A stretch of 58,642 nucleotides of DNA, taken from assembly GCA_035473255.1 (NCBI GenBank), contig DATIOK010000015.1:1-58642 (forward strand). Reading direction: 5' to 3'. A program made the position numbers and the translations under genes. Each line of letters begins with the position of its first letter. The stretch's first letter is position 1. This stretch comes from JAICYJ01 sp035473255 (GTDB taxonomy: Bacteria; Actinomycetota; Thermoleophilia; Gaiellales; JAICJC01). Under the pieces are notes generated by a model that saw only the letters and a program-made list of their open reading frames with translations, made no database searches and was not told the DNA's origin. Shown here one piece after another: positions 27,928 through 35,200 of this stretch.

Positions 27928-29133
27928 ATGGGCGTGGCCACGTACCGCGAACATCTTGCAGCAACAAGGCGCGAGATCCGCGAGGTCACGGCCGCAGAGG
28001 CGGAGCAGATGCTGGGCGCAAAGACGCGTCCGGTGCTGGTCGACGTGCGCGAGCGCGACGAGTACGAGCAGGGCTACATCCCCGGCGCCGTGCACATCCC
28101 CCGCGGCAACCTGGAGTCGCGGATCGAGAACACGGTGTCCGACCGAAACGCGCCCGTGATCCTCTATTGCGCAGCGGGCAACCGCTCGGCGTTCGCCGCG
28201 AAGACGCTACACGAGCTCGGCTACACCGACGTGGTGTCGCTGGCCGGCGGCTTCTCGGGCTGGAAGCAGAACGGCCACGAGTGGAAGCTGCCGCACACGC
28301 TCACGCCGCAGCAGCAGGAGCGCTACAGCCGCCACACGCTGATCCCGGAGGTGGGCGAGGCCGGGCAGCTGCGGCTGCTGGAGTCGAAGGTGCTGCTGAT
28401 CGGCGCAGGCGGGCTGGGATCGCCGGCCGCGCTGTACCTGGCGGCGGCGGGTGTCGGCACGATCGGAATCATCGATTCCGACGTGGTCGACCGCTCCAAC
28501 CTGCAGCGGCAGATCCTGCACACCGAGGACCGGATCGGCATGGCCAAGGTCGACTCGGCCGAGATCGCCATGAGCGCGCTCAACCCCGACATCACGATCG
28601 TCAAGTTCACCGAGCGGCTCACATCGGAGAATGTGCTGGACGTGATCACGGGCTACGACGTGATCGTCGACGGCACCGACAACTTCCCCACCCGCTACCT
28701 GCTGAACGACGCCAGCCTGGTCGCGAACATCCCGGTCGTGCACGGCTCGATCTACCAGTTCGAGGGTTCGGTCACGGTGTACGCGCCGCGGGTCGGGCCC
28801 TGCTATCGCTGCCAGTACCCGGAGCCGCCGCCGCCGGAGCTGGCGCCGTCGTGCGCCGAGGGCGGCGTGCTCGGCGTCCTGCCGGGCGTGGTGGGAACGC
28901 TCCAGGCAACGGAGGCCGTGAAGCTGCTGCTGGGCGTGGGCGATCCGCTGATCGGGCGCCAGCTACGCTACGACGCCCTGGCAATGGAGTTCGTGGAGCT
29001 AAAGATGCATCGTGACCCCAACTGCCCGGTCTGCAGCAAGGATCCGGAGCAGATCGAGTTCATCGACTACGAGCAGTTCTGCGCCGCTCCCGTGCGCGCG
29101 GCGGCTCCGGTGATCCAGAAGGCCGTCGCCTAG
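27928..29133 (+). CDS. moeZ: Rhodanese-ThiF fusion, sulfur-carrier adenylyltransferase/sulfurtransferase
   Basis: 401 residues. Residues about 15-110 form a rhodanese domain with active-site Cys in LYCAAGNRSA. Residues about 130-370 form a ThiF/MoeB E1-like domain with GAGGLGSPAALYLA, the DGTDNFPTRYLLND segment and zinc Cys pairs CYRC and CPVC. It would adenylate the C-terminus of CysO and replace AMP by sulfur. The usual MoeZ order is ThiF first, rhodanese last; here it is reversed. AAAGGG precedes the ATG. It heads the four-gene cysteine cluster. Confidence 0.92.
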   Translation: MGVATYREHLAATRREIREVTAAEAEQMLGAKTRPVLVDVRERDEYEQGYIPGAVHIPRGNLESRIENTVSDRNAPVILYCAAGNRSAFAAKTLHELGYTDVVSLAGGFSGWKQNGHEWKLPHTLTPQQQERYSRHTLIPEVGEAGQLRLLESKVLLIGAGGLGSPAALYLAAAGVGTIGIIDSDVVDRSNLQRQILHTEDRIGMAKVDSAEIAMSALNPDITIVKFTERLTSENVLDVITGYDVIVDGTDNFPTRYLLNDASLVANIPVVHGSIYQFEGSVTVYAPRVGPCYRCQYPEPPPPELAPSCAEGGVLGVLPGVVGTLQATEAVKLLLGVGDPLIGRQLRYDALAMEFVELKMHRDPNCPVCSKDPEQIEFIDYEQFCAAPVRAAAPVIQKAVA

Positions 29134-29412
29134 ATGTCGACGGTGCGAATGCCTCCGATCCTGCGCCAGGCCGTGGGTGGCGCGCGTGAGGTCGACGCCG
29201 ACGGCGCGACCGTGCGCGAGCTGCTGGATGATCTGACCAGTCGCTACCCGTCCATCCGCGGGCACCTGCTGGACGACGGCGGCGAGCTGAACCGGTTCGT
29301 CAACGTGTACGTGAACAACGAGGACGTGCGTCTCGGCCGGGGGCTGGACACCAGCGTCACACCCGAGTCGACCGTGATCGTGCTGCCGGCGATGGCCGGG
29401 GGCGGGCGCTAG
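29134..29412 (+). CDS. cysO: CysO/ThiS/MoaD-like sulfur carrier protein
   Basis: 92 residues with the beta-grasp pattern: SIRGHLLDDGGELNRFVNVYVNNEDV and a final strand TVIVLPAMAGGGR. It starts directly after the moeZ stop. Sulfur carriers end in Gly-Gly, which becomes a thiocarboxylate. Here one Arg follows three Gly, so the tail must be trimmed or the sulfur chemistry is blocked. The Mec-type JAMM protease three genes on is a candidate. Neighbouring cysM and mec match the Mycobacterium tuberculosis mec-cysO-cysM set. Confidence 0.9.
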   Translation: MSTVRMPPILRQAVGGAREVDADGATVRELLDDLTSRYPSIRGHLLDDGGELNRFVNVYVNNEDVRLGRGLDTSVTPESTVIVLPAMAGGGR

Positions 29413-29414
29413 CA

Positions 29415-30374
29415 GTGGGCTGCCTGCAGATGGAGCGGGTGGCGGCGCTGTCGGCGGTCGGCAACACGCCGCTGGTGGAGCTACCGCGGATCGGCCCGCC
29501 GGCGGGCGCGCGCATCTTCGCGAAGCTTGAGGAGCAGAACCCGACCGGCTCGGTCAAGGACCGGGTGGCGCTGTCGATGGTGGAGGCGGCCGAGGACTCG
29601 GGCGAGCTCGCGCCCGGTCAGCGGATCCTGGAGCCGACCAGCGGCAACACGGGGATCGCGCTGGCGATGATCGGCAAGGTCAAGGGCTACCCGGTGTCGG
29701 TGGTGATGCCGGAGTCGGCCACGCAGGAGCGGGTCGAGTTGCTGCGGATGTACGGGGCGGACATCCTGTTCTCGCCCGGGAACCTGGGCTCGAACGGCGC
29801 GGTCGCGATGGCACGCGACCTTGCGGAACGCGACCCCAGCCTGTTCATGCCGTTCCAGTACGCAAACGAGGCCAACCCCGCCGCCCACTACTGCGGCACG
29901 GCCGTCGAGATCCTCGAGCAGGTGCCGGACGGCCAGGTGGACGCTTTCGTGGCCGGACTGGGCACGGGCGGCACGCTGATGGGCAGCGGGCGGCGCCTGC
30001 GGGAGGCGAACCCGGACGTGCAGATCGTGGCCGCGGAGCCCCTGCAGGGCGACCCGGTGATGGGGCTGCGCAGCCTCGAGGACGGCTACACGCCGCCGAT
30101 CCTGGACATCCGGGAGCTGGACCGCAAGGTGCTCGTCTCCAACGGCGAGGCGGTGCTGATGCTCCGCAAGCTCCTAGACATGGAGGGCATCTTCGCCGGC
30201 GTCTCGGCCGGCGCAGCGCTGGCGGTGGCGCGCCGGGTGGCGTCCGAGATGGACGACTCGCAGAACGTGGTGGTGCTGTTCGCCGACGGCGGCTCCAAGT
30301 ACATGAGCGCGGGGCTGTACACGACGCCGCTGGAGGAGCTCGAGGCGGCGATGGACGAGCGCGTCTGGTGGTGA
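29415..30374 (+). CDS. cysM: Cysteine synthase, CysO-dependent type
   Basis: 319 residues (314 if the ATG at 29430 is used, which gives the more usual MERVAALSAVGNTPL start). The PLP Lys is in PTGSVKDRVAL, the phosphate loop in EPTSGNTGIA, and GLGTGGTLMG is present. It joins CysO-thiocarboxylate and O-phosphoserine or O-acetylserine to CysO-cysteine. The two Trp at the C-terminus overlap the next start (TGGTGGTGA). Context argues for CysM over ordinary CysK. Confidence 0.92.
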   Translation: MGCLQMERVAALSAVGNTPLVELPRIGPPAGARIFAKLEEQNPTGSVKDRVALSMVEAAEDSGELAPGQRILEPTSGNTGIALAMIGKVKGYPVSVVMPESATQERVELLRMYGADILFSPGNLGSNGAVAMARDLAERDPSLFMPFQYANEANPAAHYCGTAVEILEQVPDGQVDAFVAGLGTGGTLMGSGRRLREANPDVQIVAAEPLQGDPVMGLRSLEDGYTPPILDIRELDRKVLVSNGEAVLMLRKLLDMEGIFAGVSAGAALAVARRVASEMDDSQNVVVLFADGGSKYMSAGLYTTPLEELEAAMDERVWW

Positions 30375-30760
30375 TCCCGGCCGCGATGCGCGACGAGATC
30401 GTCGCGCACGCACGGGCGGGGCTGCCGAACGAGGCCTGCGGCATCATCGCCGGGCTGGACGGCCGCGCCGAGCGCTTCTTCCCGGCCCAGCCGGATGAGC
30501 CCAGCCCCTACTACTACCGGATCGAGTCGCGCGACCAGATCCGGATCATGAACGAGATCGACGACGCCGGCCTCGATCTGATCGGCATCTACCACTCACA
30601 TGTGTCCTCGCCTGCCTACCCCTCGCGCACCGACGCTGAGCAGGCCTTCTGGCCGGACGCGACCTACGTGATCGTGTCGCTGGCCGGCGGCGGCGCCGAC
30701 ATCAAGGGCTACCGGATCGCGGAGATGGCGGTCACCGAGCAGCCGCTCAGCTTCGAGTAG
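30368..30760 (+). CDS. mec: Mec-like JAMM/M67 metallopeptidase
   Basis: 130 residues, a minimal JAMM domain. The zinc motif is clear: GIYHSHVSSPAYPSRTDAEQA (His-x-His with downstream Ser and Asp) and an early Glu in LPNEACGIIAG. In the M. tuberculosis pathway Mec releases cysteine from CysO-cysteine. It may also remove the extra Arg from CysO here. Two GTG codons at 30368 and 30371 are possible starts; the second overlaps the cysM stop as GTGA and is slightly preferred. It is the last gene before the convergent repeat region. Confidence 0.92.
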   Translation: MVIPAAMRDEIVAHARAGLPNEACGIIAGLDGRAERFFPAQPDEPSPYYYRIESRDQIRIMNEIDDAGLDLIGIYHSHVSSPAYPSRTDAEQAFWPDATYVIVSLAGGGADIKGYRIAEMAVTEQPLSFE

Positions 30761-30804
30761 CTGGCACGTCACCGCCGGTCACGGCCGCGTCCCATCGGGA
30801 TGAC

Positions 30805-30833
30805 GCAACACCCGCGCCTGGCATCGGCGTTGC
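30805..30833. repeat. Convergent-intergenic palindromic repeat, copy B
   Basis: Same unit as copy A with two changes (arm GGCGTTGC and loop CATC), followed by CAACGGCGAGGTGAC. It lies between mec (plus) and the Lrp gene (minus). Confidence 0.75.
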
Positions 30834-30932
30834 CAACGGCGAGGTGACACGAAGGCCCCAGAGCGACGGCAGGCGCAGCCGAACTCGGCGAAACGCCGGC
30901 GGCGCGAAACGCGCTCGCAACGCCCCGGTGGC

Positions 30933-30961
30933 GCAACACCCGCGCCTGGCACCGGTGTTGC
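30933..30961. repeat. Convergent-intergenic palindromic repeat, copy C
   Basis: Perfect arms GCAACACC/GGTGTTGC with one loop change from copy A, followed by CAACGAGCGCGTGACG. Same intergenic region as copy B, 100 bases away and in the same orientation. Confidence 0.75.
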
Positions 30962-31005
30962 CAACGAGCGCGTGACGACGTGTGCCCGGGGTGTTGCGTC
31001 CGGCG

Positions 31006-31479
31006 CTACGTCGCGTCGGCGGTTGCGGCCGCGACCGGGCGGTTCTCGAACACGGTCGCCAGCACCACCACGGTGCGTGTGCGCTCGACCGAGTCGAGGG
31101 CACGGATCTCCCACACGAGGTGCTCCAGCGCCGGCATCGACTCTGCCCGCACCTTCAGGAGCAGCGTCTCCTCGCCGGCCACGTGGTGGCACTCCTGCAC
31201 CCACGGCGTGTCGGCGAACAGCTCCTCCACCGGGCTGCGCGGCCCGGCTTTCTGCGATACGAAGATGAACGCCGTCACGCCCGCTCCCACCAGGGCCGGA
31301 TCGATCTCGGCCTGGTAGCCGCGGATCACGCCGCGGGCCTCCAGCTTCTTGATGCGCTCGTGCGCCGCCGTGGCCGACACTCCCACCCGCGAGCCGATAT
31401 CGGCGTACGTCGTGCGGCCCTCACGCTGGAGGATCTCGATGATCGCGTGATCGGTTGCGCTCAGCTCTGCGGGCGGCAT
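31006..31479 (-). CDS. Lrp/AsnC family transcriptional regulator
   Basis: 157 residues from ATG 31479. The N-terminal helix-turn-helix reads TTYADIGSRVGVSATAAHERIKK, followed by the RGYQAEIDPALVG linker and an RAM/ACT ligand domain with the usual VQECHHVAGEETLLLKV strand. Such proteins sense amino acids. It is divergent from a pterin dehydratase gene used in phenylalanine catabolism, so aromatic amino acids are a reasonable but unproven ligand. TATCGT on minus, 11 bases upstream, may be its -10. Confidence 0.92.
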   Translation of the reverse strand: MPPAELSATDHAIIEILQREGRTTYADIGSRVGVSATAAHERIKKLEARGVIRGYQAEIDPALVGAGVTAFIFVSQKAGPRSPVEELFADTPWVQECHHVAGEETLLLKVRAESMPALEHLVWEIRALDSVERTRTVVVLATVFENRPVAAATADAT

Positions 31480-31502
31480 GGGAGAAGCGCACGATACAGC
31501 GG

Positions 31503-31508
31503 TAAGCT
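31503..31508 (+). promoter_or_regulatory. Leaderless -10 box of the pterin dehydratase gene
   Basis: TAAGCT lies eight bases before ATG 31517. The likely -10 of the divergent Lrp gene (31491-31496) is only six bases away, so the two promoters cannot be fully occupied together. Confidence 0.5.
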
Positions 31509-31516
31509 GCGACGCG

Positions 31517-31807
31517 ATGGACGTACTCACACCGGATCAGCTGGCGTCGGCGCTCGAATCGCTGGGCGGCGACTGGTCGCAGCGGGCCGGCGCCCTGCAC
31601 AAGCGCTATGGGTTCGACGACTTCGCTCAGGCGATGGCCTTCGCGAACCGGGTGGCGGACGCCGCCGAGGTGGCCGACCATCACCCGGACATGCTCGTCG
31701 GCTGGGGCCGCGTCGAGCTCGACTGGGTCAACCACAGCGCCGGCGGCATCACCGACCGCGACGTCGAGATGGCCAGGCGCTCGGACGAGCTGGCCGCCTC
31801 AGCCTGA
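31517..31807 (+). CDS. Pterin-4a-carbinolamine dehydratase
   Basis: 96 residues, the normal size. FDDFAQAMAFANRVADAAEVADHHPDM includes the catalytic His pair, and VELDWVNHSAGGITDRDVEMA completes the family signature. It recycles the pterin cofactor of aromatic hydroxylases by removing water from 4a-hydroxytetrahydrobiopterin. ATG 31517 is chosen from homology and the upstream -10 box. The 3' end overlaps the convergent CNNM gene by nine bases. Confidence 0.93.
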   Translation: MDVLTPDQLASALESLGGDWSQRAGALHKRYGFDDFAQAMAFANRVADAAEVADHHPDMLVGWGRVELDWVNHSAGGITDRDVEMARRSDELAASA

Positions 31808-33145
31808 GGCCTGGCCCCGCTCCTCGGCCGCCGGCTCCGTCTCCGGCGGCTTCAGCGTCACGTCCACCTCGACGATGCGCGGGCCGTCCACCCCGCTCAC
31901 CTCGAACCGCACCCCGTCGGTCTTGACCGAGTCGCCCACCTTGGGTGCGCGGCCCAGCTCGCCGAACACGAAGCCGCCGACGCTGTGGTAGTCCTCGTCG
32001 GGCAGCGACGTTCCGAACCGCACGTTGAACTCCTCGATCGGGAACGACCCGCCCAGCCGCATGCGCCCGACGCCCAGCCGCCGGATGCCCGCCTCCGGCA
32101 CGTCGAACTCGTCGCCGATCTCGCCCACGATCTCCTCCAGCAGGTCCTCCAGCGTGACGAGGCCGGCCAGCGAGCCGTACTCGTCCACCACGATCGCCAT
32201 GTGGTTCGATGTGGCACGGAAGTCGGATAGCAGCTCGTCGAGCCGCTTCGTCTCGGGAACCATGATCGCCGGGCGAAGCAGCGCGCGCACGTCCACGCCG
32301 TCGATCCCGCGGTCGTGCAGCGCCGCGAACAGGTCGCGCACGTGCAGCACGCCGACCACGTCGTCCAGCTCGCCGTCGTAGACCGGATAGCGCGTGTAGG
32401 GATGCTGAAGCATCAGCCGCAGCAGCTCCGCCACCGGCAGCTCCAGCGGCAGCGCCACCACGTCCGGGCGCGGCACCATCACGTCGGCCGCGTCCTTGTC
32501 GGCGAACGCGAACACCTTGTGGAGCATCGTCTGCTCCTCCTCCTCGAGCACGCCCTGCTCGCGGCTGGCCGTGACCAGCATCTTCAGCTCCTCCTCGGAG
32601 TGCACCGACGAGCGCCGCGCCCCCGGCGGCAGCCCCAGCCAGCGCAGGACGGCCGCGCTGGCCGCCACGAGCGCCCAGATGAACGGCCGGAAGATCGCGT
32701 AGAAGACGTTGATCGGCGTCGCCACCACCAACGCCACCCGCTCCGCGTGCTGCAGCGTGTAGCTCTTGGGCACGATCTCGCCCAGCACCACGTGGAAGAA
32801 CGACAGGATCGAGAAGGCCAGGATCGCCGAGATGGTCAGCGCCACGCCACCGTGCCAGCTGGACGGCAGCCAGCCCAGCGGCGTGTCCAGCAGGTTCGAG
32901 ATGACCGGCTCGCCGATGGCACCGAGCGCCAGGCTGGAGAGCGTCACGCCCAGCTGGATGGCCGAGATGAAGCGAGCCGGGTTCTGCTGCAGGTCCGACA
33001 CTCGGCGGGCGCCGCGGCTGCCCTGATCGACCAGCTCCTGGACGCGCGTCCGGCGCATCGTGACCAGCGCGTACTCGGCCGCCACGAAGAAGCCGTTGGC
33101 AAGGACGATCAGCAGGACCGCGAGCAGCGCGAGTGCGGTTCTCAT
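31799..33145 (-). CDS. CNNM/HlyC-CorC family transporter
   Basis: 448 residues. An N-terminal DUF21 domain with three to four spans (MRTALALLAVLLIVLANGFF, the FISAIQLGVTLSSLALG helix), two CBS domains (MVPRPDVVALP and LVTLEDLLEEIVGEI) and a C-terminal CorC_HlyC domain. Such proteins move Mg2+ or Co2+. The start at ATG 33145 matches homologues, but TAGACT sits five bases before an in-frame GTG at 33181, so a 12-residue longer leaderless form is possible. Its 3' end overlaps the pterin dehydratase. Confidence 0.92.
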   Translation of the reverse strand: MRTALALLAVLLIVLANGFFVAAEYALVTMRRTRVQELVDQGSRGARRVSDLQQNPARFISAIQLGVTLSSLALGAIGEPVISNLLDTPLGWLPSSWHGGVALTISAILAFSILSFFHVVLGEIVPKSYTLQHAERVALVVATPINVFYAIFRPFIWALVAASAAVLRWLGLPPGARRSSVHSEEELKMLVTASREQGVLEEEEQTMLHKVFAFADKDAADVMVPRPDVVALPLELPVAELLRLMLQHPYTRYPVYDGELDDVVGVLHVRDLFAALHDRGIDGVDVRALLRPAIMVPETKRLDELLSDFRATSNHMAIVVDEYGSLAGLVTLEDLLEEIVGEIGDEFDVPEAGIRRLGVGRMRLGGSFPIEEFNVRFGTSLPDEDYHSVGGFVFGELGRAPKVGDSVKTDGVRFEVSGVDGPRIVEVDVTLKPPETEPAAEERGQASG

Positions 33146-33186
33146 GCCGGGCAGGTACTCGGAGGCTCGTCGCTCACGCACCCCGG

Positions 33187-33192
33187 AGTCTA
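33187..33192 (-). promoter_or_regulatory. -10 box of the CNNM gene
   Basis: TAGACT on minus, five bases before an in-frame GTG (33181) and 41 bases before ATG 33145. Confidence 0.45.
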
Positions 33193-33212
33193 CCAACGGC
33201 GGCGGATACCTC

Positions 33213-33218
33213 TATGGT
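33213..33218 (+). promoter_or_regulatory. Promoter and structured leader of the response regulator operon
   Basis: TATGGT is the best plus-strand -10 and would give a leader of about 128 bases. The leader contains a perfect hairpin (GCGGAC, loop CAGAA, GTCCGC; 33234-33250) and a TAGCC/GGCTA pair around an A-rich GAAAAC loop. It could hold a regulatory RNA, but I cannot match it to a known class. Confidence 0.35.
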
Positions 33219-33351
33219 GCAGGGATCGCGGGGGCGGACCAGAAGTCCGCTAGCCGGTCGGGCGGGGCCGAAAACGGTTGGGGCTAACGGAGTGCCGGGT
33301 TCCTGCCGATACACCTCACCGGTGGCAAATGCCGCGACTTTTGGAGTGCAC

Positions 33352-33972
33352 GTGAGTGAGCCCATTACCTGTCTGATCGTTGATGACCATGAGGTCGTAC
33401 GCGAAGGCCTGCGCCTGTCGCTGTCACGGTCGGAGAACATTCGAGTTGTCGGCGAGGCCGCCGACGGCGAGGCCGCGGTGACGCTGGCCAGGCGCCGCAA
33501 GCCCAACGTCGTGATCCTTGATGTGCGGATGCCCGGCATGGACGGGCTGGCCGCCGCCAAGGAGATCACCAGCGAGATCCCGGAGACGGCGGTGCTGATG
33601 TTCACCGCCTTCGCCGAGCGCAGCCTGCTGACGCGCGGCCTCGAGTCGGGCGCCAAGGGCTACATCCTGAAGGAGGCGCCGCATCAGACGATCGTGCGCG
33701 CCATCCAGAAGGTGGCCGATGGCGACGGCTACGTCGACCCCGCGCTGATGCCCGCCTTCCTGACCAAGGAACGCGAGAACATGCTGACAGCCCGCGAGCG
33801 TGAGATCCTTCAGCTGCTCGCCGACGGGATGTCGAATGCCGATGTTGCTGCCAAGCTCTTCATCAGCCAGGAAACGGTGAAGAGCCATGTGCGCCATATC
33901 CTCTCGAAGCTCGAGGCGGACACACGCACACATGCAGTCGCCATCGCCCTCCGAACCGCAATCATCGACTGA
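33352..33972 (+). CDS. NarL/LuxR-type response regulator
   Basis: 206 residues from GTG 33352, with GGAG five bases upstream. The receiver domain has the acidic pair VDDHE, the phospho-acceptor Asp 57 in VILDVRMPGMDG, and the switch Lys in GYILKEA. The C-terminal LuxR helix-turn-helix is LTAREREILQLLADGMSNAD. The partner histidine kinase overlaps by 41 bases. Output probably includes this operon or the downstream pilus genes, but there is no direct evidence. Confidence 0.95.
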   Translation: MSEPITCLIVDDHEVVREGLRLSLSRSENIRVVGEAADGEAAVTLARRRKPNVVILDVRMPGMDGLAAAKEITSEIPETAVLMFTAFAERSLLTRGLESGAKGYILKEAPHQTIVRAIQKVADGDGYVDPALMPAFLTKERENMLTAREREILQLLADGMSNADVAAKLFISQETVKSHVRHILSKLEADTRTHAVAIALRTAIID

Positions 33973-35200
33973 GCATCGGCTCCGCCAGGAGCTGATCGCG
34001 CAGGGCCGCTTCCTGGACGGTCTCGTCCGCAGCCTCGGCGCGGTCTCCGCTGGTCTCGATTCAGCCGCGGTGCTCGAGCACACCGCGGTCGAGGCGCAGC
34101 GCCTGTTCACCGCCGATGCCGTGCTGGTGCTGGTTCCGGCCGCGGGCGAGCGTTCGCTGCGGCCGGCGGCCGCCGCCGGCCTGGCGCTGGGCCCGCTGGG
34201 CGACGCACGCGTGCCCATGGATGCCGAGGACTCCGCGTTGGCCGTGGCCGCACGCGACCTGGTGGGGGCCGTCACCGGCCCGGCCCGGCCTGTGGACGAT
34301 GTCACCCGCCGTCTGCGTCCGCGGGCATTGCTGGCGGCACCGCTGGTGGTGGCCGGCCGCCTGCACGCGCTGGTGGTGCTGCTCGACCTGCGCGGCGGCG
34401 CTGGCTTCGGGCCTGACGACCTGGCCCGCGCCACGCTGTTTGCCGACTTCGCCGCACGCGCCGCCGAGAGCGCCGCGCTGTTCGAGCGGGTGGAGGCGCT
34501 GCTGGCGCAGGCCCGCATCCGCGAGAGCGAACGGGCGGAGCTCTCGCGCCGGGTCGTGTCGGCCGAACAGGAGGAGCGGCGCCGTCTGTCGACCTTCCTC
34601 CACGACGGCCCCGTGCAGACGCTGTCTGGCGTCAACATGATGCTGAACGCCGCCGCCGAGGCGATGGAGGCGGGCGATGCCGAGACCGCCCAGCAGGTGC
34701 TCGAGACGGCCCGCGCGCGGCAGCGGTCCGTGATCGGCGAGGTGCGCGAGCTGTCGTTTGCCCTCGAGCCCTGGACGCTGCGCGAGCAGGGCTTCGAGAC
34801 GGCGCTGCAGGCGATCGCCGACCGCTTCGAGGCCGACCACCGCGTGGTCGTCACGCTGGACGTGGCGGATGCCGACGCGCTCAGCGGCGACGATCAGGTC
34901 TGCCTGTTCCAGATCGTACGTGAGGCTATGACCAACGCGCTCAAGCATGCCAACCCGGCCACCATCGTTGTCAGCGTGCACGGATCTCCGCGCGAGGGCC
35001 TCGAGGCGCGGGTGGTGGACGACGGTAGCGGCGAGATGTCGGAGCCGGCCGACGGCCTACCCCACCACGGTGTCGCCTCGATGCAGGAGCGCGCCGCCAT
35101 CCTCAACGGGCGGCTGGACATCGACTCGGTGCCGGGCACCGGCACCACCGTGCGGGTGCTGGTCGCCGCCGGCAAGCTGCAGGAGGGCGACGGTGTCTGA
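33932..35200 (+). CDS. NarX-like histidine kinase with GAF domain
   Basis: 422 residues, no membrane spans, so cytoplasmic. A GAF domain (about 35-180) is followed by a HisKA_3 helix (phospho-acceptor His 224 in STFLHDGPVQTLSG) and an HATPase domain with REAMTNALKHA (N box) and a relaxed GVASMQERAAILNG region. It should phosphorylate the preceding regulator. ATG 33932 is inside the regulator gene. A very similar overlap links it to the next gene. The signal bound by the GAF domain is unknown. Confidence 0.92.
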   Translation: MQSPSPSEPQSSTEHRLRQELIAQGRFLDGLVRSLGAVSAGLDSAAVLEHTAVEAQRLFTADAVLVLVPAAGERSLRPAAAAGLALGPLGDARVPMDAEDSALAVAARDLVGAVTGPARPVDDVTRRLRPRALLAAPLVVAGRLHALVVLLDLRGGAGFGPDDLARATLFADFAARAAESAALFERVEALLAQARIRESERAELSRRVVSAEQEERRRLSTFLHDGPVQTLSGVNMMLNAAAEAMEAGDAETAQQVLETARARQRSVIGEVRELSFALEPWTLREQGFETALQAIADRFEADHRVVVTLDVADADALSGDDQVCLFQIVREAMTNALKHANPATIVVSVHGSPREGLEARVVDDGSGEMSEPADGLPHHGVASMQERAAILNGRLDIDSVPGTGTTVRVLVAAGKLQEGDGV

